In this document: piece by piece, positions 9,899 through 18,426 of the stretch
How the letters are laid out: each line of letters begins with the position of its first letter
How positions within the stretch are numbered: the stretch's first letter is position 1
Assembly (NCBI GenBank): GCA_964035575.1
Contig: OZ037834.1
Location: forward strand, 1,271,598 to 1,335,597
Length of the DNA stretch: 64,000 bases
Origin: Rhynchopus sp. YZ270_cl-10
Lineage: Eukaryota > Euglenozoa > Diplonemea > Diplonemida > Diplonemidae
Reading direction: 5' to 3'
Translations under genes and position numbers: made by a program
Notes under the pieces: model-generated
What the model saw: the letters and a program-made list of their open reading frames with translations, nothing else
What the model was told of the DNA's origin: nothing
Database searches by the model: none

Positions 9899-11530
9899 TC
9901 AGTCGCGCTTAGGTGACGAGGCCGCCCCGGTGAATTGAGGGCGGGAGTAGTCGTGGGATTTACCGTCCTGCGCATTCGGGATGTGGATGGCTCCCTTGAA
10001 CTGCCTCATCTTGCGTGTGGGCCGGTCCTCCGGGACCGTCTCGCGAATGAGCAGGGGTTCGTGATAGTCCCCTCGCGCTATCTTCGTGAACTGGGGTCGT
10101 TCCTGTGCGCACACGATGATCACATGCTGGCGTTTCTTTTTGTATGAGGAGACACACTTGCAGTCGAATCCCGAAGCCTGGAGGGTTTTGACGATGTCCT
10201 CCCTCAGCTCGTACTGGCGCGCTCCGAGGACGGTGTACTTCATCGCCCGAGGGTCCATCAACGGCGTCACATTGTTCACCCCAATGTCGTTGACCGCCTC
10301 CGCTGTCGCGTAGTTGTTGGTGAGGCGGATGCCGAGGCCCCCCCCGCTGCCGATCACCAGTCCCAAGGTGGTTTCCTCATGGGAGTTGCAGAACTCCCAC
10401 GCGTGGTCCATTGTGAGGGCCCGGTCAAGCCACACCACTGCGTAGAGGTCCGGCTGATACGGTACGTGGGACACGGCTGTCATGAACAGCCCCTCATGGC
10501 CGGAGAGACGTAACAGTGGTGCCAGGCGTTCGTTCTTAACCCTCAGCTGGATCGACAGCTGGTAGTCGTTGGTCCTCACCTTCCAGACGTCCCTAGGCCC
10601 CGGGGAGAAGCCCGCTTGTTTGCAGCGGGTGGTGACGAGTGAGCCGAGCTCAGCAGTCGGATTCGCCACTGCTCGCGTCCACACATCCGCGTGCACTACG
10701 TGGGCCTTCGACAGGATGAGTGCTACGATCGTTGTAGACGTCTGGTTGTTCACACTGGTCTCGCGGCATACCTCTGGGGCCCATGTCCAGGTGGGGGTGC
10801 GGCACACGAAGAACTGCCTGCGGGTGTAGCCGGTTTCGGCGTCGGCTTTTCCCTGTACAAGGGTCGTCACAGCGTCGGCGCAGAACTTCGTCTCGCAGAG
10901 GACGGCGCACGCAATGCTCTCCTTGCGGTCGCAGCGCCTCTTCACGCGTTCCCACGCCTCTTGCGCGCTCTTCTTGTTGGTGGCGAGGAAGGTCCCCGCT
11001 GGCTGCACGTCCAGCTCTGCCGCATCAGACACGATGGCGGCGCCGAACTGTTTCGGCTGGACCATCCACAGAGGGGCGGGGGTGGCGAACGGCCCCTTGC
11101 GGCGTCTGACCACGTCGGTCCACGTCCCGTTCTGCAAGTGCACGGTGCCTTTGTGCTGCTTGCTGGTGTCGCTGTTGTTGCGGTAGTTGTTGTTGTTGTT
11201 GTTACTGTTGTTGTTGTTGTTGTTGCGGTGGTTATTGTTGTCGTTGTTGTTACTGCCGTTGTTGTGTTTGGCACTGTTGTTGCTGTTGTTGTTGCTGTTG
11301 GTGTTGCGGTTGATGTTGTTCGCGCTGTGTTTCATTGCATTGGTGGTGGTGGTGGTGGTAGCGGCGGCGCCCTCCCTCGTCACAGGCACCTCCGTCTTCG
11401 TCGTCGTACCCCGGGCCCCAATCATGTCCAACATGATATCTAGGATTTGCAGAATCCTGTCCCGGTCTTCGTCCGTCCTTGCGCTCTTACTGAAGCGCCT
11501 CGCCTTCTCGAGCATAGCTTCATAAGACAT
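9899..11530 (-). CDS. LINE ORF1 protein
   Basis: The protein has 543 residues. The start is the ATG at 11530-11528 (MSYEAMLEK). The frame is open further upstream, but that stretch is the GC-rich leader and encodes low-complexity sequence. Residues ~50-130 are dominated by Asn tracts encoded by a GTT/TTG microsatellite (about 11165-11340 on + text). The remaining ~400 residues are a compact, basic, Trp- and Cys-containing region without a motif I recognise; I see no clear CCHC knuckle. By position it should be the RNA-binding ORF1 protein. It ends SPKRD-UGA, and the next base is C, which is the leakiest context for UGA. The reading frame then runs straight into ORF2. Confidence 0.75.
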   Translation of the reverse strand: MSYEAMLEKARRFSKSARTDEDRDRILQILDIMLDMIGARGTTTKTEVPVTREGAAATTTTTTNAMKHSANNINRNTNSNNNSNNSAKHNNGSNNNDNNNHRNNNNNNSNNNNNNYRNNSDTSKQHKGTVHLQNGTWTDVVRRRKGPFATPAPLWMVQPKQFGAAIVSDAAELDVQPAGTFLATNKKSAQEAWERVKRRCDRKESIACAVLCETKFCADAVTTLVQGKADAETGYTRRQFFVCRTPTWTWAPEVCRETSVNNQTSTTIVALILSKAHVVHADVWTRAVANPTAELGSLVTTRCKQAGFSPGPRDVWKVRTNDYQLSIQLRVKNERLAPLLRLSGHEGLFMTAVSHVPYQPDLYAVVWLDRALTMDHAWEFCNSHEETTLGLVIGSGGGLGIRLTNNYATAEAVNDIGVNNVTPLMDPRAMKYTVLGARQYELREDIVKTLQASGFDCKCVSSYKKKRQHVIIVCAQERPQFTKIARGDYHEPLLIRETVPEDRPTRKMRQFKGAIHIPNAQDGKSHDYSRPQFTGAASSPKRD

Positions 11531-11635
11531 ATGATGATTGATTTTTTTTTTTGTTTTGATTGATCTGTGAGGGGGGGGGAGGGGGGGGGAGACCCCACGG
11601 CCGACACGCCCGAGCGGAACAGCAAGCGTATTTGA

Positions 11636-13970
11636 CGACCAATGAAGTACAGAAACTGTAGCTTTAGAAATCGTTGGTAATCGTTGGAAAAAAAAGAAAA
11701 GAAAAAAGGCTGACAAGATGAATCCAAGTCTCTCAGCTTTGCCACCTTTGTCACCTTAAGAAACACAGAAAAAAGTTTGTAATGTTTAGTCACTAAACAA
11801 CACATCATCTTTCGGCTAATTGACCCGAAAAAAAAAAAAAAAAGCTCCACTTCACTATCGACAATACACAACACTGCAACATTCAGACGCAGATAACGGG
11901 TTCTGCTTCGGGATGCCAAAATACAGTCAGAGAAGAAGAATAAAAAGTTGAAAAAAGGAATGTGCCTTGATGTACACACATTTTTAATAGACGCAGAATT
12001 TCTTTTTGATACAACAGTTCAAGGAGAGCGAAGATAAAAAAGACTAATTTCATTACTTTCCGTTCAAAGAAGAGAAAGCAGAGAAAAAAAAAAAAAAACG
12101 GTAAAGATGGAAAACCCGACTCACCTAAAAAAACTGTAGCGAGCAAAAAAAAAAAAAAAAAAGAAAAAAAGAAAATTGTAAGATGCATGTGCCTCTCATG
12201 CACACACACATCTAATAATCGCAATAAGCCTAGAACAAAGTCTACCCCATTGTACTTCCCCCCGTTTTTGAGTTTTTTTTTTGGGGGGGGGACATTCTGA
12301 GGGGTTCCTTTCCAATTATTTAAAATAGTTGGGGCTAAAGGGTGGATTTGTTTGCCACTATCACGTACATTTTTTTTTACGTCCTCCATCATGCACTGAT
12401 TTAAAAAAAACGATTTGAAAGCGAGACTGATGGAAAGATAACGACACATACTTTTGGAATATGGTGGAAGGACACACAAAAAAAAAAAAGGTGAAGTTGA
12501 TATGTGCAAAAACGCCCTCTAGGATGGACACTGACGCTCCGTGGGAAAATAGCAAACTGTCTCCACCCCCCTGAGGGCTGTACTTAGTGAGTTGGTTGCA
12601 GGTGGATGTAAAAAAAAGTGTCACTTGTCGTTCCCTCACCCCCCTTCTTGTAGTTGTTTGATGCGTTGACGCTTCCACACACACTAAAAATCACCTGTTG
12701 GGTGGTGGTGTTGCGGAGCACGGTTGGGTGAGTGAACGACGTGACACTTTCCGCTCACAAAGTAGTGTGCGTAAAAAAAAAAAAAAAAAAATGGACAAAC
12801 AAACAAACAAAACTTGCAAGATGAATATAGCCTCTCATGCACACACATCTTTCACAAAATGGTAGTTGTTGCTGCAGGCACACCTCCGACTGACCTACGT
12901 ACGATGCCCAGCCATCCGGATGAAAGCACAAAGAAAAAAAAGCAGGGTTTTGGGAAATGAAATTTATCAAAAAAACTGGGTCTGTGTTTTCTTTCATTAT
13001 TTTTTTTTTTTAGGGTACTCTCACTTTTTCTTTTGTTTCTTGTCCCCGCCCGCTCGGATTTTTCAGGGAGGGAAAAAAAAAAAAGTGGGCAAAAAAAAAA
13101 AGTGTACAGGGTTTCCACCAAGGTGGACCGGGGTGGGACCATGCCCACCCCATTATTTTTTCCAGAAAAATCCGGATTTTCACAGGGTTCGGGGGGTATA
13201 TGGTGACCCCCGAGAAAAATGGGGTTTGAAGGTTGTAGATGACCCCCCGTGGTCATGCGACCAGAGCATTTGGCACGTTGTAGCCGGGCAAGTAGTGGAG
13301 TTCATCCTCGGGTGTCTACACTAATACAACCAAGTTTTCAAAAAAGAAAAAAGTAGTGTACCGTGCGCCTGCGGCGCTGTGTTGCTGACTACTGCAACAT
13401 CCCCGCAAGGTAGAGAACTGCACGCTCCAATCTGAGCCCCACGGTGGAGAGCAATCAAAAGAAAATGGCACGAGTAAAAAAAGTTGGTAACGTGAGCCTG
13501 CGGCGCTGCCCCCCCTTTACCTTACACTGACGGGTTTTGACCAAAACCAAAAACTTGTCCATTTTGGCAAATTGGCCCCACCACACAACGGACGGATTCC
13601 GGAAATGCAAATGCCGGTGTTTTCGGGCACTTTCGTGTTTTCAGACGTCAGGATCAGGGAGAGAAAATCTGGATTTGGTCAAGGACAAGAAACAAAAGAA
13701 AAAGTGTGAGTACCCTTACCTACATTCTAGGACAGTTCATGTCGAAGAGGGGGGAGGGGATATTCATTTCTTTTTCTTTCGTCGAAAAACCAAAGCAAAG
13801 AGAAGCGGTACATCTCTTGCTTGGCGTTCTAAAGGGGTGAGTCAGATGCCAAATTCCTTTCTTTTCCCTTTTGTTTCATTTTTTTAGTTCGCCACATTCC
13901 TCGCAAAAAAAAAAATTTAAAAAAAAAACAAAGAACAGCCATTTTTTTTAAATTTTTGCAAGAACAAAAA
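11636..13970. other. Spacer with F1, F2, F3, F4 and F6 repeats
   Basis: No gene is seen. Recognised pieces: an F1 relative at 11716-11752; an F2 hairpin at 12176-12213 and another at 12817-12853; an F3 head at 12490-12550; an F4 repeat at 12868-12935; an F6 repeat in the opposite orientation at 13300-13345; and the dispersed CCCCACCAC...TTCCGGAAATG block at 13575-13612. A GCCTGCGGCGCTG word occurs at 13371 and 13498. Long A and T runs separate the pieces. The largest open frames here are rich in Phe and Lys from the homopolymers and look non-coding. Confidence 0.5.
12176..12213 (-). repeat. F2 hairpin repeat
   Basis: On + text: TTGTAAGATGCATGTGC-CTCTCAT-GCACACACACATCT. An inner GTGC/GCAC stem and an outer AGATG/CAT-CT stem enclose the seven-base loop also seen in F1. 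The A-rich flank becomes a U-rich run following the hairpin when read with the genes. Confidence 0.7.
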
Positions 13971-13974
13971 AATC

Positions 13975-14091
13975 CACCTGATTTTTACCCCGCGTACAAG
14001 CGCGTAAAGGCCCGTATAGGCCAAACCCCACCCATTTTTCCCCAGCCTTTACGCGCTTTTCGCGCATTTTCGCGGGTGTAAAAATCAGGTG
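13975..14091. repeat. Fold-back element, 117 bp
   Basis: The arms CACCTGATTTTTACCCCGCG (left) and CGCGGGTGTAAAAATCAGGTG (right, split here only by one extra base) are inverted copies. An inner pair GCGCGTAAAGGC / GCCTTTACGCGC continues the stem. No open frame lies inside. It resembles a MITE or a large hairpin insertion; I see no copy elsewhere in the window. Confidence 0.8.
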
Positions 14092-15710
14092 AAAAATACG
14101 AGGAACCGAAAAGGCGAAAAAAATAATATAAAAACAGGGGGAGGCAATCTTTACTCTTGTTCTGTCTGGGGGAGGTGGGGGGTAAACTTTTCTGAGGGAG
14201 GGGAAAGAGGGAGGCGGAGATACAAAAAAGGGTTGACTTTTGAAAAACACAAATCCCTCGCGTGACTGTGTACCTCGGTGCGTCAACAGTACACGGGGGA
14301 GTGGACCCGAAACCATGCTCTCACGATACTACATACTCCCGTGGATACAATAGTTGGGTAAGATGAGCCTGAACCTTTCGTGCATAGCCACTTTGAAAAA
14401 TACAGTCAATACAACAAACATCGGTAGAATAAAAAACCCTTCTTGTTGCGTGACTGCATATCTCATAACAAACACCCTTTGTATTGAAGTGTTGGCAAAC
14501 ACGAAACCAGAAAAAAATAAATAAAATGAAATGAAAATTTGAAAAGATGGGATGTGTCACCACGTCACACATATGGCAATATCCGAATTTAAGGAAAAAT
14601 ACCTTTAAAAAAAAATCGGGTTTTCAAACACACATTCACACATCTTTTCTTGAGGAATTTATGCCCTCTTATATCCCCTTACTTTTTCTTTTGCACAAAA
14701 AAAACAAAAAACAAAACAAAAAACTTGTAAAAATGATGTACCTTCTTGTACACACACACATCGAGGAAAGTCGGAAAACTTGAAAATAGCACCCCGCTCT
14801 CTCTCTCTCTCTCTCTCTTTCTTCACCACACATTTCGAAAGCTTGAGTTCACGGGGTGCATGGAGCAAGCTATGTACAACACACGCGAAACACGCGCACA
14901 CCCACCGGACAAGCAGAATTCAGCCAGACCGGTTCTTTTGAATTACGAAAAATTCACGCACGAGGGGAGGGGATATTGAATGGGCTTTTTATGAAGTTTT
15001 TTTTTTGTTATGTTTTGCTTTGTGCTCTTGAGGGGAGGACATAGTGATAACTGTTGGTAATCACCACTTGGGAGAAACTGTTTTGACAAACTTTTTTTTT
15101 ACCATTCCTTATAGGGAACGGAGCATTGTACGGTCCTGGAAACTCCAAGAAAAATGGAGTCGGCGGGAAACCAAAGAGGAAGTTACCTTTTCCTAAACGT
15201 ACACACAACTGGCAAAAAAAAAGGGGGGAGGTGTCGTCACTCACCATCATTGAAATAACATTGCTTTACCAATGGTACACTCCAATACTGCTCAAGGGTG
15301 TGTCGGGTTTCCCCCCTCCCTCTCAATACACAAAGACAACGACACACTGCGACTTTGCGTTGGGCTGCAATGAGAGCAAATATACAAAACGTACGCAGGA
15401 AGAAGACACCACGCCCTCTCTTCTTATGTTGTTCCAACAAATGTGTTGAGGGGTATGAGTTTCTTTTTCTTCTTTTGGAAACTTGCTTGTATTAGTGTAG
15501 CCACCCTAGAGTGTGTGCTCCACTATACTAGATATTCTTTTCTTCATGAATCGCAAAAAAAAAAAATACAAAGCGCGCAAAGAGCCAAAAATAATGCAAC
15601 GAGGCTTTTCCCTTTTTTTCGAAAAAGAAACAAACAAAAAAAATTCGTCTGTGATAGACACAGAGAGAGTGGCTATATTTTTTTTTGTAACTTTTAAGAT
15701 ATTTTTTTGC
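14092..15710. other. Spacer with F1/F2/F5/F6 relatives
   Basis: No gene is recognised. A diverged F5 copy lies at 14236-14330, an F1 relative at 14358-14395 and an F2 hairpin at 14725-14762 (GTAC/GTAC stem). A CT dinucleotide run is at 14797-14820. An F6 copy (TTGTATTAGTGTAGCCACCC) is at 15487-15530. The rest is low-complexity A/T sequence. Confidence 0.45.
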
Positions 15711-16014
15711 CAGTTTTTTTTTGTTGTGTCGACAATCACCTGCTAGTGCAGGATCTGTACTCAATGTCGCCCGAAGGCTATTGTACTTAAAAGATATAGA
15801 CGGAGGTCGTCCTCAACTCTGGAAAGTCGCTTTTATTTGTTGTTTATGCATTCGAGTGCTGTAATATACACAAAAGTTGCATCATCAAAGTTTGGGGGAT
15901 AGGGTGGGTTAAAGGGGTCACGTGAGAAAATAAAGTAGTTGGTTTAGAAATTCAGTACATCATGTTTCAGTCCTAACTGCATACATTGGTAGCATCAGAG
16001 GGGGACATCGTCAG
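15711..16014 (-). repeat. 0.3 kb near-identical dispersed repeat, copy A (F7)
   Basis: The 304 bases match 47775-48075 in the same orientation with only about three substitutions plus a difference in T-run length. The unit begins with a T run and GTTGTGTCGACAATCACC, followed by a CCTGC-ACTA-GCAGG hairpin, and ends ...CATCGTCAG. Shorter relatives of its first 25 bases occur at 23018, 42330 and 63468. On the gene strand it contains AATAAA-type motifs but no long open frame. It ends 55 bases from the stop of the 343-residue surface protein. Confidence 0.9.
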
Positions 16015-16069
16015 ACAAACCTTATCCTATCCCTCCCCAATATCCCCTAACACACCTCCCTTTTTCCTA

Positions 16070-17101
16070 TCACTCTGCAACACTTGGGAGAAGGGGGTGT
16101 GGTGCCTTTCCTGTTGCCTGTTCTTGGAGAGGGGAAAAACGTTCAGGCTTGCGAGAACGCCACCAACAGAATACGCCAAGGAGGACTACAACGAGCCATA
16201 CAAAGCCTGCCAAGGCACTGAGGTACACTCCGGGGAGCACCCCACCCCATCGCTTATATTTCGGGGCCGGGGTTGGGGTGCTGATGGTGAGGACACCATC
16301 GCAGGGGTCCACCCCTGAGCGCATCGCGTTTGTTACTAAGAGGTGGGTAACGTTCTCCAGCTTGAATGCCAGCAACGATTCGCCTCCTGCGTTAACATCC
16401 AATACGGCCACTTTCTTATTCGCACTGTACATAGTCTCTGCGATCAACACTACCGCACACCCGGCATCATTCTTCACAACAACATACTCCTCCTTCTGCA
16501 ACGCCTCTGGGATTAAAAAGATCCGTTGCGAATCCGCCTTCAACTGCACCCCAGCGATACTATGCTTCTCCTCTAAGCTGACAAGACTAAAGGGAAATGG
16601 GGGTGTTTGGAGCGCATTTTTGAGTGCATCTTCTCCAGAAAAGCTGAGAAGAACAGAGGTGTTGAGCAGGGTACGGGGTATTTGCGCGCGGAGTACGGTC
16701 GCACCGTGTTCAAACGAGAGAGAGGAGGTGATCAACTCTAGACCACGTGGCGAGCATTCTGCTGTGTATCCTAGAGAAGCGCTGTAGGTGCAGGTGACGG
16801 AGTGTGCGCCGACCGCAATGGAGAGGGACTGCCAGAAGCCGGTGGCGGCGAGCGCGAGGGAGACGGTTTCGTTTCCTTCCTCCTCCGAGCCAGCGCTCCA
16901 ATGCAGTGCGCAGGTCGCATCGATTGGTGCGTAACATTCAAACATCGCCCCCGCAGTGCTATTAGATCCTGCCCCCGCCACAGCGTTCCCATAATACAGA
17001 GAATACAAATCCTGCTCGTAAACAAACGATGGTGTACACAACGGCCCATCCCCAAGCGAATCTGCCAAAGCAAGAACCGAGGCAAAAAGGACAACAGTCA
17101 T
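16070..17101 (-). CDS. Small type I membrane surface protein
   Basis: This is a single-exon gene of 343 residues with an ATG at 17101-17099. The signal peptide is MTVVLFASVLALADSLG. The ~270-residue ectodomain has four or more Asn-glycosylation sites and about eight Cys, suggesting disulphide bonds in an extracellular domain. A short Thr/Pro/Lys linker (TPTPAPKYKRW) leads to a transmembrane helix at about 290-312, then WWRSRK and a 25-residue tail. I do not recognise the ectodomain. A strongly pyrimidine-rich tract lies upstream of the start. Length, topology and composition are convincing for a real gene; its role is unknown beyond likely surface exposure. Confidence 0.8.
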   Translation of the reverse strand: MTVVLFASVLALADSLGDGPLCTPSFVYEQDLYSLYYGNAVAGAGSNSTAGAMFECYAPIDATCALHWSAGSEEEGNETVSLALAATGFWQSLSIAVGAHSVTCTYSASLGYTAECSPRGLELITSSLSFEHGATVLRAQIPRTLLNTSVLLSFSGEDALKNALQTPPFPFSLVSLEEKHSIAGVQLKADSQRIFLIPEALQKEEYVVVKNDAGCAVVLIAETMYSANKKVAVLDVNAGGESLLAFKLENVTHLLVTNAMRSGVDPCDGVLTISTPTPAPKYKRWGGVLPGVYLSALAGFVWLVVVLLGVFCWWRSRKPERFSPLQEQATGKAPHPLLPSVAE

Positions 17102-17850
17102 TTTTTTTAAGGATATTTGGGGGGGGTATGAGGGGGGAAAAGGGGTGTGGGTGGTGCCCGTTGTGTACCTTATGGGGGGAGGGGGGGTTTTGAATTGAAG
17201 TTTTGTTGTGGAGGAGGGGGTGGAGGAAAAAGTGGAGGAGTTGGGGTAGAGGTGTGATAAAAAAAAAGGGGGAAATTGGGAGAATGGAGACTGTCTTGAA
17301 TTCTATTGTACTATGTGTTGATCTAAAATACGTTCTAGGATGGGAGGGATTGGGTAGGGAAGGGGGGTCGGGGGGTTATTTTTATTTTTCAAAAATAAAA
17401 AAAAATAAAAGGGTAGTAAGGATGATGTGATCACCCAAACGGATTCTCCGTGGTTCCCCCGAAGGTGCTCCGCAAAATCTTAATATAGCCCGAAACAGTT
17501 CTCCCGTGGTTCTTCCGTGGGTTGTCCGTACCCCTTGAATCACACCAAAGGACCTGCAAAGTCCCTGATTATGGTACCTACCCCCCCCAATACCATTTAT
17601 AATTTCCTTTTCAATAATTTTGTTGGTTGAGTGCAACTGCCATACGACAGCCTTTCACCTTTTTTGAAGTGGTGTCTAATCACCACTGCAAAACTTTGTG
17701 CGTAAAGTGTGTAGCGTATATTCTGTGTTGATATTTTTTTTTGCAATACGCTCCCACTGACTACCTGGCCGTGAAGAGGAAACCTCTTTCAGGCTTCAAA
17801 TAAAAATTGAAATACAAAGCCCTCTCTTGGCAGTGCAGCTAAAAGAAGGG

Positions 17851-17890
17851 TTTATAAGATGAACCTAAGCCTCTCGTGTTTAGTCACCTT
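17851..17890 (-). repeat. F1 hairpin repeat (type copy)
   Basis: On the gene strand it pairs AAGGTGA with TCATCTT and CTAAAC/CTAAGC-type with GCTTAG around the loop ACGAGAG, with a 2-base bulge on the 3' side. TATAAAC and a pyrimidine run follow. More than a dozen relatives occur: 524-562, 20811-20853, 21100-21137, 21211-21250, 23948-23986, 29735-29778, 29948-29987, 30034-30074, 30533-30570, 35063-35105, 41065-41104, 57650-57685 and 61048-61079. Confidence 0.75.
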
Positions 17891-17928
17891 TTAAAAGACC
17901 ACTTTGTGGTTGGGAAGAGGGGGGAGGG

Positions 17929-18062
17929 TAATGGTGGCAGTATTGTGGCGGGAGCCCATTGGAATACGCAAAAATACATCAAAATACAACATGTGTATTG
18001 TGATGTATTTTGCTGTATTTTACGTATTCCAATGGACTCCCATCACAATACTGCCACCATTA
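17929..18062. repeat. Fold-back element, 134 bp
   Basis: Arms of roughly 60 bases run TAATGGTGGCAGTATTGTG ... CCCATTGGAATACG on the left and CGTATTCCAATGG ... CACAATACTGCCACCATTA on the right. Both AT-rich middles contain TACATCAAAATAC-type sequence. The ends are flanked by TA and contain no gene. It is a MITE-like hairpin; no second copy is visible in this window. Confidence 0.85.
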
Positions 18063-18426
18063 GGGCAGAGGGAAGGAGTTTGGATGGAAAAGGAAGCGCT
18101 TCTGTTAGTGCATTCACACTGTTTCGCTGGGAGGGGAAGAGCTGCCGCGTAGTTTAAATACCACACTACACCATACCACCAAAAGACGCCCGCTAGCAAA
18201 AAAAAAGAAGAAGTGAAATTGTTAATACAACGACTGACCCACAATGTCAGCCCCTGATGAAAAGCACAAAGGATCCAATAAAGTACTAAATTTTTCGTCA
18301 TGGATCTGCACAGACAGGCGCAAAGTTACAGTAAAATACGTCGGCTCATCGGTGACTTACAACGCCTTTTTACACTGCATTATTTTCCCTTTAAAAAAAA
18401 GCAAGAAAAAGCAAAAGAAAACACAT

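Larger units (their letters stand above)
5401..11635 (-). mobile_element. LINE (non-LTR retrotransposon), one frame with two UGA codons
   Basis: This is an apparently complete LINE on the minus strand. Order: GC-rich 5' leader (about 11570-11635, boundary inferred), ORF1 (11530-9899), ORF2 with apurinic-type endonuclease and reverse transcriptase (9898-6134), a third open segment (6133-5456), and a 3' tail that lies inside the dispersed F3 repeat. All three segments are in the same reading frame and are separated only by UGA codons at 9901-9899 and 6136-6134. The total is 2025 codons from ATG to TAA with no other stop. The endonuclease-RT-zinc finger plan fits EN-bearing LINEs such as the L1/Tx1 and ingi groups; I cannot assign the clade without a tree. 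Intact domains suggest a young copy. The 5' boundary is uncertain by some tens of bases, and no target-site duplication was identified. Confidence 0.85.
17102..18426. other. Spacer with F1 repeat and a large fold-back
   Basis: This spacer contains G-rich sequence (17115-17370) that forms the C-rich upstream flank of the 16070-17101 gene, an unassigned GC-balanced stretch at 17420-17580 with repeated CCGTGGTT words, an F5 head at 17805-17832, an F1 copy (17851-17890), a fold-back (17929-18062) and an F4 relative at 18232-18270. No gene is seen. Confidence 0.45.
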
